Source of the DNA: Flavobacteriales bacterium
Lineage (GTDB): Bacteria; Bacteroidota; Bacteroidia; Flavobacteriales_D; Crocinitomicaceae
Length of the DNA stretch: 64,000 nt
Direction: 5' to 3'
Assembly (NCBI GenBank): GCA_013373595.1
Contig: JABXHO010000077.1
Location: forward strand, 1-64,000
Shown here piece after piece: positions 35,887 through 45,164 of the stretch (positions are counted from its first letter, which is position 1; every line of letters begins with the position of its first letter). The position numbers and the translations under genes were made by a program. The notes beneath the pieces were generated by a model that saw only the letters and a program-made list of their open reading frames with translations, was not told the DNA's origin and did no database searches.

Positions 35887-36995
35887 TGGAGAAAAAAGAG
35901 CATAAAAAGGAACGATCATCCAAAAGTGATGTTCGCGTCGGCATTTCAATTGGTGACGTGAACGGAATCGGCATGGAGGTAACCATGAAAGCATTGGAAG
36001 ATGCGCGCATTTTGCAAGATTGCACACCTATAATCTATGGCTCGCAGAAGTTGTTTGCAGCTAGCAAGAGGCAGTTTCGAATGAATAACTTCAATTTCAA
36101 CGGAATTACATCTGCTGCAGATGCACGACGTAAGAAAATCAACATATTGGATGTCTGGGAAGATGAGGTTGAAGTAAAATACGGTGAAACGAATGAGACG
36201 GGCGGAAAATATGCCTTCCTTTCGCTGCAAGCGGCTACAGAAGATCTAGCATCTGGTAAAATTGATGTCCTCGTAACAGCGCCCATTTCTAAGGAAGCAA
36301 TGGCAAAGACAGGATTCCAATTTCCAGGACATACCGAATATTTGGCGGACATGGCGGGGCAGGAAGAAGCGCTCATGCTAATGGTTTCATCTACGATGAG
36401 AGTTGGATTGGTGACTTCACACATCGCGTTGAAGGACGTGAGCACAACCGTTACTACGGATAAAGTGCTTGATAAAATCAATGCATTTAACGCCAGTTTG
36501 AAGAAAGATTTCGGCATCCAACGTCCGAAAATTGCCGTTTTTGGATTGAATCCGCACGCAGGAGAGAACGGAAAGATGGGGGAAGAAGAGCGTGAAACAA
36601 TTATTCCAGCGATTAATCGAGCGCAAAACGATGGGATTTTGGCCTATGGTCCATATCCAGCAGATGGCTTTTTTGGTTCGGGTGCGCGATCAAAGTTCGA
36701 TGGCGTTTTAGCAATGTATCATGATCAGGGATTGGCTGCTTTCAAAGCATTAGCATTTGATGAAGGGGTAAACTTCACCGCTGGACTTCCGATTATTCGT
36801 ACGTCTCCCGATCATGGAACAGCATTCGATATTGCAGGAGAAAATAAAGCGTCAGGAGATTCGATGCGTCAAGCAATTTACCTTGCAATGGATGTTTTCC
36901 GAAACCATAAATTTGAAAAGGAAATTACAGCAAATGTGCTGGTTTCTCAGCCAAGAGAGAAGAAAGGAAGAGATAACAAGCGCGGGGACAATTAA
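35886..36995 (+). CDS. pdxA: 4-hydroxythreonine-4-phosphate dehydrogenase PdxA
   Basis: A 369-residue NAD- and metal-dependent enzyme of the DXP-dependent pyridoxal phosphate pathway. Conserved blocks: RVGISIGDVNGIGMEV near the start, VLVTAPISKEAMAKTGFQFPGHTEYLADM at about residues 125-153 (metal and substrate binding), GLVTSHIALKDVS, FGLNPHAGENGKMGEEERE, GPYPADGFF, YHDQGLAAFKALAFDEGVNFTAGLPIIRTSPDHGTAFDIAG, and a basic tail (REKKGRDNKRGD). The N-terminal 15 residues are a charged extension beyond the family core. Its ATG shares a base with the preceding stop (TAATG), so translational coupling is likely. Confidence 0.97.
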   Translation: MEKKEHKKERSSKSDVRVGISIGDVNGIGMEVTMKALEDARILQDCTPIIYGSQKLFAASKRQFRMNNFNFNGITSAADARRKKINILDVWEDEVEVKYGETNETGGKYAFLSLQAATEDLASGKIDVLVTAPISKEAMAKTGFQFPGHTEYLADMAGQEEALMLMVSSTMRVGLVTSHIALKDVSTTVTTDKVLDKINAFNASLKKDFGIQRPKIAVFGLNPHAGENGKMGEEERETIIPAINRAQNDGILAYGPYPADGFFGSGARSKFDGVLAMYHDQGLAAFKALAFDEGVNFTAGLPIIRTSPDHGTAFDIAGENKASGDSMRQAIYLAMDVFRNHKFEKEITANVLVSQPREKKGRDNKRGDN

Positions 36996-37035
36996 ATTTC
37001 ATTGAAAGATATCAACATCTTTCGGTTAAATTAGT

Positions 37036-37043
37036 TAACTTTG
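37036..37043 (+). promoter_or_regulatory. -7 box upstream of the DUF177-rpmF-fabH-acc operon
   Basis: Perfect TAACTTTG followed by CCGCCC, identical in context to the prs box. It lies 88 bases before the GTG of the DUF177 gene. A -33 element at the usual distance is not evident. Confidence 0.7.
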
Positions 37044-37106
37044 CCGCCCGCCTATAGAATGAAGTGTCATTTTCTGTGAGAAATCATTGATAGACATGAA
37101 GTTCTG

Positions 37107-37114
37107 AAGGAGGA
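37107..37114 (+). promoter_or_regulatory. strong Shine-Dalgarno at unusual spacing
   Basis: AAGGAGGA, a near-perfect anti-16S match that is rare in this window, sits 17 bases before the GTG at 37132 and 5 bases before an in-frame ATA at 37120; an in-frame TGA at 37105 bounds the reading frame, and no standard start codon lies between. Confidence 0.7.
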
Positions 37115-37131
37115 ACAAAATAGAAGAGTCA

Positions 37132-37746
37132 GTGGCAAAATCGGACGATAAGCAATTCATTATTCCGTTTGTTGGTTTAAAACAAGGGAGACACGAATTT
37201 TCGTTTGATATAACTGATACGTTCTTTGAAACATTTGAATACTCAATCATCCAAGAAGGAGAAGTCCATGTTGACTTCACTTTGGACAAGAAAGACACCA
37301 TGATGGTGGGAGAATTTCAATTGGACGGAGTGGTAAAAACGCCTTGTGGGCGTTGTAACGATACCATGGATGTTACAATTGAAGGATCGTTTCGATTGGT
37401 TTACAAGTTTGGAACGGAAGACGAAGAAGACGAGTCAATTGTCATCGTTTATCCAGAAGAATTTGAAATCAATATCAAACATTCCATCCTAGAGTTTATG
37501 ACGGTATTGCTACCTTCAAGAACTGTTCATGAAGAAGGTGAGTGCAACCAAGAAATGCTCGATTACCTCGAACAATACATGGTAAACTCAATAGAAGATG
37601 ATGAAGATGACGATTTTGATGATGAGTACGATGATGAAGACTTCAACGAATTAGAAGATGAAGGAGTTGAAGACGAAAATGATGCAGACATGAACGACGA
37701 AGATGTAGATCCGCGTTGGGCAGCATTGAAAAATTTGAAACGATAG
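37132..37746 (+). CDS. DUF177 (YceD) family protein
   Basis: A 204-residue protein of the family that precedes rpmF in most bacteria and is implicated in 23S rRNA handling. Blocks: FIIPFVGLKQGRHEFSFDITDTFFE at the N-terminus, LDGVVKTPCGRCNDTMDVTIEGSFRLVYKFG with the CxxC motif at about residue 80, and EGECNQEMLDYLEQYM near the third quarter. The C-terminal 45 residues are a low-complexity acidic tail (DDEDDDFDDEYDDEDFNE) ending in DPRWAALKNLKR, the family's usual end. Start: GTG at 37132 is the first ordinary codon, but the strong Shine-Dalgarno is better placed for an ATA four codons earlier. Confidence 0.9.
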   Translation: MAKSDDKQFIIPFVGLKQGRHEFSFDITDTFFETFEYSIIQEGEVHVDFTLDKKDTMMVGEFQLDGVVKTPCGRCNDTMDVTIEGSFRLVYKFGTEDEEDESIVIVYPEEFEINIKHSILEFMTVLLPSRTVHEEGECNQEMLDYLEQYMVNSIEDDEDDDFDDEYDDEDFNELEDEGVEDENDADMNDEDVDPRWAALKNLKR

Positions 37747-37786
37747 TTTCAGCAAAAGAGATATTAAAGAATATAAATAGATAGAG

Positions 37787-37978
37787 ATGGCACATCCTAA
37801 ACGAAAGATCTCGAGAACGAGAAGAGACAAAAGAAGAACACACGTAAAGGCAGAAGCGAGCAACATCGCAACTTGCCCAACAACTGGACAACCACACTTG
37901 TTCCACCATGCTCACTGGTATGAGGGAAAACTTTACTACAAAGGGAAAGTTGTAGCAGAAAAGGAAGTGGCAATTTAA
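37787..37978 (+). CDS. rpmF: ribosomal protein bL32
   Basis: A 63-residue large-subunit protein with the family start [19 protein letters not shown], then [16 protein letters not shown] and [12 protein letters not shown]. The Cys of one zinc knuckle half is present (ATCPTTG) but the second Cys pair is replaced by His-containing sequence (HLFHHAHW), typical of the C-minus type. Follows DUF177 by 40 bases and precedes the plsX remnant and fabH, the canonical order. Confidence 0.97.
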   Translation: MAHPKRKISRTRRDKRRTHVKAEASNIATCPTTGQPHLFHHAHWYEGKLYYKGKVVAEKEVAI

Positions 37979-38003
37979 TTATTGCTACGAGTTCTTCATT
38001 CGT

Positions 38004-38225
38004 ATGAAGATTGGAATTAATGTACTTGGAAGTGATCTCACTCCGAAAGAAGTGTTCAAGACGAATATTTCTGGGGTGAAATTGTTCAGGTAACATACTA
38101 ACGGACTAGGCGACCAAGATGCTTCTTGAGTGGCCTTTCGTTGTTTATTGAGCTTGATACAATATAAATTCCCATCTTTGGCGAAGAAGCATGATTTATT
38201 GCCAGACAATAAGAGTATTCATACT
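38004..38225 (+). pseudogene. plsX: remnant of plsX (phosphate acyltransferase)
   Basis: Between rpmF and fabH, where plsX usually lies, is a 29-codon open frame whose start MKIGINVLGSDLTPKEVF matches the PlsX N-terminus (M-K-I-G-hydrophobic-D/N-V-M/L-G-G/S-D-x-x-P). It ends in TAA at 38091. Reading on in the same frame gives a GLGDQDA stretch, a TGA, and SLAKKHDLLPDNKSIHT before a further TGA; this resembles the next PlsX segment (GDxxxI ... LxKH ... IVHT), and the spacing fits PlsX residues 1-74. The remaining 260 or so family residues are absent. I infer a decayed gene; an intact plsX, if needed, must lie elsewhere. Confidence 0.7.
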
Positions 38226-38275
38226 TGAGGATTAGCCCAGTGCCAACCTTGAGTAAAACGAAGTATATATAAACT

Positions 38276-39265
38276 ATGGGAAAGATTACAGCTGCCATTA
38301 CGGGGATTCAAGGTTACTTACCTGAACATGTTCTCTCCAATGAGGACCTATCGAAAATGGTTGATACCAACGATGAGTGGATCACAACCCGAACAGGAAT
38401 CAAGGAGCGTAGAATCATGAGAGACGGCGCGGCTTCTGATATGTGTATCGAGGCCGTAAAAGGTCTTTTGAAGAAAACAGGAAACAAACCAGAGGATATT
38501 GATTTGGTGATTGTGGCTACAGTTACAGCTGATCATCCCTTTCCAAGTACTTCAAATATCGTTTGCGAAGCAACAGGAATGAACAACGCTTGGGGCTTCG
38601 ACCTTAACGCGGCTTGTTCAGGGTTCATTTATGCACTCTCAACAGGAACGCAATTCATCGAAACAGGAAAATACAAGAAAGTAATTGTTATTGGAGTAGA
38701 CAAAATGTCTTCCATTATTGATTATCAAGATAGAGCAACCTGTGTGATTTTTGGTGATGGTGCTGGCGCAGCATTGTTGGAGCCAAATGACGAAGGAATG
38801 GGAGTACAAGATTTCATCTTAAGAGCTGATGGAATTGGGAAACAATACCTACTTCAACCTGCAGGAGGGTCGGCAAACCCTGCTTCAATCGAAACGGTTG
38901 AAAAACGCATGCACTACGTTCACCAAGAAGGGAAACAAGTGTTCAAATTTGCTGTAACAAACATGGCCGAAGTTTCTGCCGAAATCATGGAAAAGAATAA
39001 CCTTGGAAGTGATGACGTAGATTGGCTCGTTCCACATCAAGCTAACTTGCGTATTATCGATGCAACAGCGAATCGAATGGGACTTCCAAAGGAAAAGGTA
39101 ATGGTGAACATCCAGAAATATGGAAATACCACTGCCGGAACACTTCCATTGTGTTTGTGGGATTACGAAAAACAATTGAAAAAAGGTGATAATTTGATTT
39201 TGTCTGCTTTCGGTGGAGGCTTCACGTGGGGAGCTGTTTACCTAAAATGGGCATACAATTCTTAG
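38276..39265 (+). CDS. fabH: 3-oxoacyl-ACP synthase III FabH
   Basis: A 329-residue condensing enzyme that starts fatty acid synthesis by joining an acyl-CoA primer to malonyl-ACP. N-terminal [27 protein letters not shown]-type signature, catalytic Cys114 in [11 protein letters not shown], His in [12 protein letters not shown] near residue 255 and Asn in [11 protein letters not shown] near residue 285; the end [17 protein letters not shown] is standard. All three catalytic residues are present. The start at 38276 overlaps nothing and lies 51 bases after the plsX remnant. Confidence 0.97.
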   Translation: MGKITAAITGIQGYLPEHVLSNEDLSKMVDTNDEWITTRTGIKERRIMRDGAASDMCIEAVKGLLKKTGNKPEDIDLVIVATVTADHPFPSTSNIVCEATGMNNAWGFDLNAACSGFIYALSTGTQFIETGKYKKVIVIGVDKMSSIIDYQDRATCVIFGDGAGAALLEPNDEGMGVQDFILRADGIGKQYLLQPAGGSANPASIETVEKRMHYVHQEGKQVFKFAVTNMAEVSAEIMEKNNLGSDDVDWLVPHQANLRIIDATANRMGLPKEKVMVNIQKYGNTTAGTLPLCLWDYEKQLKKGDNLILSAFGGGFTWGAVYLKWAYNS

Positions 39266-39312
39266 GAAGGAATCGAATTTAATGTATTTTTACTAAATAA
39301 ATCTGAAGGAAA

Positions 39313-39801
39313 ATGAATATCAAAGAGATACAAGATCTTATCAAATTTGTCGCGAGACAAAACGTTACAGAAGTAGAGATCGAACAAAAAGATTTCAAAC
39401 TGACGATCAAGTCGGAAGATAAAAAAGCGGAACCAAAACAAATTCTTGTTCAGGCTCCACAAGCAATGCCTCAAGCAGTAGCACCTGCTGCTCCAGCACC
39501 GGCACCTGCGGCAGCTCCTGCTCCAGTAGCACCAGAAGCACCAGCAGCGGACGATTCAAAGTACATCACTGTTCTATCTCCAATGATCGGAACCTTCTAC
39601 CGTTCTCCAGGACCAGACAAAGACAACTTCGTATCTGTGGGTGACACAGTGAAGCCAGGAGACGTATTGTGTATCATTGAAGCAATGAAATTGTTCAATG
39701 AAATCGAATCTGAGGTTTCTGGAAAAATCGTGAAAGTATTGGTAGACGATTCAACACCTGTTGAGTACGACCAACCACTTTTCTTGGTAGACCCATCTTA
39801 A
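39313..39801 (+). CDS. accB: acetyl-CoA carboxylase biotin carboxyl carrier protein
   Basis: A 162-residue BCCP. The N-terminus [33 protein letters not shown] is the conserved dimer/anchor region; residues about 55-85 form an Ala/Pro-rich flexible linker; the C-terminal biotinyl domain has [23 protein letters not shown] and the biotinylation motif [14 protein letters not shown] with the acceptor Lys at about residue 125. Directly upstream of accC, 62 bases apart; the biotin ligase and carboxyltransferase genes are not in the window. Confidence 0.97.
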   Translation: MNIKEIQDLIKFVARQNVTEVEIEQKDFKLTIKSEDKKAEPKQILVQAPQAMPQAVAPAAPAPAPAAAPAPVAPEAPAADDSKYITVLSPMIGTFYRSPGPDKDNFVSVGDTVKPGDVLCIIEAMKLFNEIESEVSGKIVKVLVDDSTPVEYDQPLFLVDPS

Positions 39802-39863
39802 GTAAAACTTTATTGATGGTTGAATCCTCATGGATTTAACTGCGAACTTTTAAGAAGAACAAT

Positions 39864-41204
39864 ATGACCATGTTCAAAAAGATATTAATTGCGAACAGAG
39901 GTGAAATCGCATTACGCGTAATCCGCACATGTAAGGAAATGGGAATTAAAACCGTTGCCGTTTATTCTACAGCGGATAAAGACAGTTTGCCTGTTCGCTT
40001 CGCGGATGAAGCAGTATGTATTGGACCTCCAAAGAGTGCTGATTCTTACTTGTCAATTCCGAATATTATTGCAGCAGCGGAAATTACAAACGCTGATGCC
40101 ATTCACCCAGGATACGGATTCCTTTCAGAAAACGAAAAATTCTCTCGCGTTTGTCAAGAGCACAACATCAAGTTTATTGGTGCTACGCCAGAACAAATTG
40201 CAGGAATGGGAGACAAAGCAAGTGCGAAAGCAACCATGATCGCGGCTGGTGTACCATGTATTCCAGGTTCGAAGGGCTTGTTGAAAGACCTTGATGATGC
40301 GAAAAAAGTAGCGAAAAAGATCAAGTACCCAATCATCTTGAAGGCAACTGCTGGTGGTGGTGGAAAAGGGATGCGCATCGTTTGGAAAGAAGAAGAAATG
40401 GAGGCAGCTTGGAACTCAACACGCCAAGAAGCAGCTGCAGCTTTCGGTAATGACGGAATCTACATGGAGAAATTCATCGAAGAGCCACGTCACATCGAGA
40501 TTCAAATTGCAGGAGACCAATACGGAAACGCTTGTCACCTTTCTGAGAGAGATTGTTCCATCCAACGTCGTCACCAGAAATTGGTAGAGGAAACTCCTTC
40601 TCCATTCATGACTGACGAATTGCGTGAGCGCATGGGAGAAGCGGCAATCAAAGCAACAAAAGCTGTGAACTACGAAGGTGTAGGAACGGTTGAGTTTTTA
40701 GTAGATAAACACCGCGACTTCTACTTCATGGAGATGAACACGCGTATTCAAGTTGAGCACACCATTACAGAGGAAGTAATCAACTACGATTTGATCAAAG
40801 AACAAATCAAATTGGCGGCAGGAGAGAAAATGTCAGGTGAAAATCATTACCCGAAATTACACTCGATCCAATGCCGTATCAATGCGGAAGATCCACATGC
40901 AGATTTCAGACCTTCGCCAGGGAAAATTACGAGTTACCACTCGCCAGGTGGACATGGAATTCGTGTAGATACACACGTGTACGCGGGATATGCAATTCCT
41001 CCATACTACGATTCGATGATTTCGAAATTGATTGTGGTAGCACAAACACGTGAAGAAGCAATCAAGAAGATGAAACGAGCGTTGGACGAGTACATCATCG
41101 AAGGAATTAAAACAACCATTCCTTTCCACCAAAAATTGATGGAAGATCCGAAATTCAACGAAGGTGATTTCACAACAGACTTCATGAATTCGTTCGAATT
41201 TTAA
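39864..41204 (+). CDS. accC: acetyl-CoA carboxylase biotin carboxylase subunit
   Basis: A 446-residue ATP-grasp enzyme that carboxylates biotin on AccB. Blocks: [26 protein letters not shown] (the start could be 39864 or ATG 39870), GYGFLSEN, the ATP loop [16 protein letters not shown] at about residues 155-170, [42 protein letters not shown] with the metal-binding Glu and catalytic Arg, and the C-terminal biotin carboxylase end with PFHQKLM. Length is normal. A strong terminator follows, ending the DUF177-rpmF-fabH-accB-accC run. Confidence 0.97.
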   Translation: MTMFKKILIANRGEIALRVIRTCKEMGIKTVAVYSTADKDSLPVRFADEAVCIGPPKSADSYLSIPNIIAAAEITNADAIHPGYGFLSENEKFSRVCQEHNIKFIGATPEQIAGMGDKASAKATMIAAGVPCIPGSKGLLKDLDDAKKVAKKIKYPIILKATAGGGGKGMRIVWKEEEMEAAWNSTRQEAAAAFGNDGIYMEKFIEEPRHIEIQIAGDQYGNACHLSERDCSIQRRHQKLVEETPSPFMTDELRERMGEAAIKATKAVNYEGVGTVEFLVDKHRDFYFMEMNTRIQVEHTITEEVINYDLIKEQIKLAAGEKMSGENHYPKLHSIQCRINAEDPHADFRPSPGKITSYHSPGGHGIRVDTHVYAGYAIPPYYDSMISKLIVVAQTREEAIKKMKRALDEYIIEGIKTTIPFHQKLMEDPKFNEGDFTTDFMNSFEF

Positions 41205-41226
41205 TTCGAAACAGAAATAATTGAAC

Positions 41227-41265
41227 ATCCTCGGTTCCGATCAATGTCGGAGTCGAGGATTTTTT
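41227..41265 (+). terminator. rho-independent terminator after accC
   Basis: ATCCTCGGTTCCGA and TCGGAGTCGAGGAT form a 14-bp stem (two G-U pairs) with a 6-base loop, followed by a T run, 22 bases after the accC stop. Confidence 0.93.
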
Positions 41266-41395
41266 ATGTCGCGAAATTGGACTTCGAAAACCAAAGTCCG
41301 CTCATAGTTTCTACTCAAAAACTTACTCGGAAAATCAAGTCGAACCCCAAATTATCCCTAACTTCAATCTCCAAGATAAAATCGAATTCTCTCAA

Positions 41396-44300
41396 ATGAT
41401 CCAACTTTCCTTTCAACCCTTTCTCGAATTTTTGAAAGAAAATACCGTCGAGCGCACGAGAAGTCGGTTTATGGATTCAATTATTCAGAATTTTGAACTT
41501 GAAAAAACATCGTTTCATGCGATTGTCCGAGGATCAAAAATTTACCATGTAGACATTCGCTTTGATTCTGAAAAAGTGAAGAAAGCAAGCTGCTCGTGTC
41601 CATATGAGGGGCCAGGAGCGTGCAAGCACATTGTTAATGCTATGGTGAAAGCGGATCAGCAATTGCGAGCGTTGAAGGAGAAAGAGAAAACAAAAGAAGA
41701 ACGAATACCAAGCAATTTGGAGCTTCATAGAATTGATGACAAATTGATTCTCGAAAATCAGCAGGTGTTGGATTTGGAAGAGGCGGAGATTGAGGATATT
41801 TCGGCTCCGCGTGTCGAAAAGCACTACGCATGGGACACAATGCGCATTTTGAATGCAGAAGTACTGCCCGATCACCTTTCGGGCGTGTTGTACAATCCAC
41901 GTGCAGAAGCCACCTATTTCAACATTATTCAGAAAAATGGAAATACGGTGTTGATGTGCTCTTGCGACAATGCGAGCGAGGAATTGTGCTCTCATTTGAA
42001 TTTTCTCTTACATGAAATCTTGGAGGAACGCGAGTACCAATTGCCTTTCGATCATGCATACCGCCATTCTTTGCTAAAGCGATCTGCTTCTGAAATGGGA
42101 ATGGATAACCCCAATCGAATTGATGATTTATTCGAGATGTCGATTGAGGGAGGACGTGTGTTCATCGAGCCAAAAATCAATGTATTGAACTTGAACTCGG
42201 AAACGGTAAAATCGCTCAAAAAGGAATTGATTCCTGAGTTTCAATTTCCAAAGCGAGCGAACGACACGGAGAGGCAAAAACTGATCGTTGTATCGGAAAA
42301 TCATTATGCAGACCGGATCGATTTTAAATGGATGCAGGCGCCGTTGACGAAAGCAGGAAAAATCAAGTCGCCCATTACGGCAGTTGACATTCTCGAAGAA
42401 ATCAAAACGAATGCAAACGATGAATCTTTGCCATTTTACTTGGCCTTGCTCGAGCAAAAGATCAACAACGAAGTACAAGAACTCGATCAGCAACTTGTCC
42501 AAGCAAAGCAAATAATCAAGAATCCATTCAAGTTTCCATTTTACCTTTTCGAAAACAAGAAACACTTCGTATCGAAAATCACGGCAAAATCCTTAAAACC
42601 GATCGAACTCAAACGGGTAGAAACAAGCGCGACAATTTTCGTGGAACAGCAAAACGATTATTATGTGTTGACGTGTTCCGTTCAGGTGGAAAACACCACG
42701 TTCAGTAGTAAACGCATTAAATTGATCGGTTTATTTTACTATTGGCAGGGAGACACCTTGAATCTCATTGATAATCCCGCGGTGATTCGCATCATTAACT
42801 TTTTTGGTGAAAACAAACACGAATTGTTCATCCATACCTCGCAATTTTCGAGATTTCGGGAAGATTTCCTTCAAAAATTAGAGCAATCCATTTCAGTGAA
42901 ATATGACTTTGTACAAAAGGCACCGAAGCGAGTGGTAAAGGAACAATCTTTGGATGCCATCACGGAATACATGATTTACTTGGGGGAATCGGAAGATTAC
43001 ATTACGATCACGCCCGTTGTTGCATATGGAGAAACGGAAGTGGCGGCGATGTCGCGCAAAACGATTTATGCTGAAAATCCTGCGGGAGGTCTGTATGAGA
43101 TTGAACGAAAAGAGATTCAAGAGCAGCGCTTCGTTCGAACTGTACGGGAGCAACATCCACTTTTTGAAGATCAAAATGGTGTCGATTTCTTTTACCTGCA
43201 CAAACAGGAGTTTTTAGAAAGTGGTTGGTTCTTGGATGCCTTCGAACAATGGAGAAAAAATGACTTCTCAATTTTGGGATTCAGTCAGTTGAGCAACAAT
43301 AAACTGAATGCGCACAAAATGGCGGTTCAAACTTCTGTGAATTCAGGAATCGATTGGTTTGAAGTACATGCAAAAGTTAGTTTTGGCGACCAAGAAGTAA
43401 CCTTAAAGGATATTCAGAAGTCGGTTTTGAATAAAACACGTTATGTGAAATTGGGGGATGGTTCTCTTGGAATTATGCCCAATGAATGGATCGAAAAGTT
43501 CGGAGCGTATTTCCGCTCGGGAGAAGTGAAAGGTGATTTCATCAAAACACATCATTCCAACTTCCAGTTGATCGACGATTTATTCGAATTGGAAGTGCTC
43601 TCAAAAGATGCGCAACTCAAATTAGAAGATTACAAGGAGAAGTTGGCAAGTTTTCAGTCCATCAACAAAACCGAAGTTCCAAAATCACTCAATGCAACAC
43701 TACGCGATTACCAAAAAGAAGGATTGAATTGGCTGAACTTTCTTGACGAATTTGGATTTGGCGGTTGTCTCGCCGATGACATGGGACTGGGAAAAACCAT
43801 TCAGATTATCGCGTACCTATTGCATCAAATCGAAAAGGGAAATACAACGCCCAACCTGATTGTTGTACCTACATCCTTGCTTTTCAACTGGCAGGTTGAG
43901 CTGGATAAGTTCGCGCCTCATCTCAAACGATTAATTGTTTACGGACCGAATCGGAATACGAAGAAGATGAAATTTTCGAATTTCGATATTGTTATTACCA
44001 CCTACGGAACGATGTTGTCCGATATTGAACACCTCAAAGCGTTTACCTTTAATTGTGTCGTGTTGGATGAGTCACAAGCCATCAAAAACCCAAGTTCGAA
44101 GCGGTACAAAGCAGCACGTTTGCTAAAGGGGCGACAGCGTTTAGTAATGACGGGAACACCGATTGAAAACAATACTTTCGACCTGTATGCACAGCTTTCG
44201 TTTGCAATGCCTGGACTTTTCGGTTCGGCGCAGCGCTTCAAGGACTTGTACAGCATACCAATTGATAAATTCAAGGAAACCAAGCGCGCGAAAGAGCTTC

Positions 44301-45076
44301 AACGGAAAATTCATCCATTCGTTCTACGAAGAACAAAGACGCAAGTAGCAAAAGAACTACCCGAAAAAACGGAGATCGTATTGCATTGTGAAATGGGGGC
44401 AGAACAGCAGCGAGTGTACGATGCCTACAAGAAAGAATTCCAACTTTATCTCAATAAACAAGAAACGGAGTCGCTTAATAAAAACAGTCTCCACGTACTG
44501 CAAGGGTTAACGAAGTTACGACAGATCTGTAATTCCCCCGCGTTGCTTTCTGACGATGAGTACTACGGTAGCGATTCAGCAAAATTGAATGTGTTGATGG
44601 AGCAGATCAACATGTTGAAAGACGATCACAAGATTTTGATCTTTTCTCAGTTCGTCGGGATGCTAGAATTGGTGAAATCAGCATTAAACAAAGAGAAGGT
44701 CGAATACGCATACCTTACCGGGCAAACGAAAAATCGGGAAGATCAAGTCGAAGCATTTCAGGAAGATGATGACGTACGTGTATTTTTGATCAGTTTGAAA
44801 GCAGGAGGAACAGGGCTGAACCTCACGAAAGCAGAATACGTTTTCCTCATCGATCCGTGGTGGAATCCAGCGGTAGAAAACCAAGCCATTGATCGGGCAC
44901 ATAGAATTGGGCAAGACAATAAAGTAGTTGCCGTTCGACTGATCACACCGAACACCATTGAAGAGAAAATCATGGAGCTTCAATCTCGAAAAAAGGAGCT
45001 TGTCCAAGAGTTGGTGCATACGGATACAAGTATTTTGAAGCAGTTGACGAAAAATGACCTTTTGGAGATGTTGTAA
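41396..45076 (+). CDS. SWIM zinc finger SNF2-family helicase/ATPase
   Basis: A 1226-residue DNA-dependent ATPase of the bacterial SWI2/SNF2 group. Residues 66-78 (CSCPYEGPGACKH) form a SWIM zinc finger, and a second motif of the same spacing, CSCDNASEELCSH, is at 188-200. The C-terminal half has helicase motifs: Walker A DDMGLGKTIQ near residue 793, PTSLLFNWQVE, DESQAIKN (DEAH-like) near 890, TGTPIENN, the second RecA domain with LIFSQFVGMLELVK, TGQTKNREDQVEAF, LISLKAGGTGLNLT and DPWWNPAVENQAIDRAHRIGQ. The middle (about 200-750) is unassigned. Likely acts in nucleic-acid-protein remodelling or stress repair; no operon partner is evident. Confidence 0.93.
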   Translation: MIQLSFQPFLEFLKENTVERTRSRFMDSIIQNFELEKTSFHAIVRGSKIYHVDIRFDSEKVKKASCSCPYEGPGACKHIVNAMVKADQQLRALKEKEKTKEERIPSNLELHRIDDKLILENQQVLDLEEAEIEDISAPRVEKHYAWDTMRILNAEVLPDHLSGVLYNPRAEATYFNIIQKNGNTVLMCSCDNASEELCSHLNFLLHEILEEREYQLPFDHAYRHSLLKRSASEMGMDNPNRIDDLFEMSIEGGRVFIEPKINVLNLNSETVKSLKKELIPEFQFPKRANDTERQKLIVVSENHYADRIDFKWMQAPLTKAGKIKSPITAVDILEEIKTNANDESLPFYLALLEQKINNEVQELDQQLVQAKQIIKNPFKFPFYLFENKKHFVSKITAKSLKPIELKRVETSATIFVEQQNDYYVLTCSVQVENTTFSSKRIKLIGLFYYWQGDTLNLIDNPAVIRIINFFGENKHELFIHTSQFSRFREDFLQKLEQSISVKYDFVQKAPKRVVKEQSLDAITEYMIYLGESEDYITITPVVAYGETEVAAMSRKTIYAENPAGGLYEIERKEIQEQRFVRTVREQHPLFEDQNGVDFFYLHKQEFLESGWFLDAFEQWRKNDFSILGFSQLSNNKLNAHKMAVQTSVNSGIDWFEVHAKVSFGDQEVTLKDIQKSVLNKTRYVKLGDGSLGIMPNEWIEKFGAYFRSGEVKGDFIKTHHSNFQLIDDLFELEVLSKDAQLKLEDYKEKLASFQSINKTEVPKSLNATLRDYQKEGLNWLNFLDEFGFGGCLADDMGLGKTIQIIAYLLHQIEKGNTTPNLIVVPTSLLFNWQVELDKFAPHLKRLIVYGPNRNTKKMKFSNFDIVITTYGTMLSDIEHLKAFTFNCVVLDESQAIKNPSSKRYKAARLLKGRQRLVMTGTPIENNTFDLYAQLSFAMPGLFGSAQRFKDLYSIPIDKFKETKRAKELQRKIHPFVLRRTKTQVAKELPEKTEIVLHCEMGAEQQRVYDAYKKEFQLYLNKQETESLNKNSLHVLQGLTKLRQICNSPALLSDDEYYGSDSAKLNVLMEQINMLKDDHKILIFSQFVGMLELVKSALNKEKVEYAYLTGQTKNREDQVEAFQEDDDVRVFLISLKAGGTGLNLTKAEYVFLIDPWWNPAVENQAIDRAHRIGQDNKVVAVRLITPNTIEEKIMELQSRKKELVQELVHTDTSILKQLTKNDLLEML

Positions 45077-45102
45077 CCCAACAATCTTTTTTTCGTTTAG
45101 AA

Positions 45103-45136
45103 TTGGATCGCTATTTGTACAGAACAACTACATTTA
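45103..45136 (+). promoter_or_regulatory. putative promoter of the L,D-transpeptidase gene
   Basis: TTG at 45103-45105, a 23-base spacer and TACATTTA at 45129-45136 (7 of 8). It supports the start at 45165 over the longer upstream frame. Confidence 0.5.
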
Positions 45137-45164
45137 TGCGCCGCTATGCGCGAATATTTCTATC

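Noticed and set aside
37003-37131. Short upstream frames (MKCHFL and MKF) before DUF177 as a leader peptide
   Set aside because: Very short, no Shine-Dalgarno of their own, and no attenuator structure seen.
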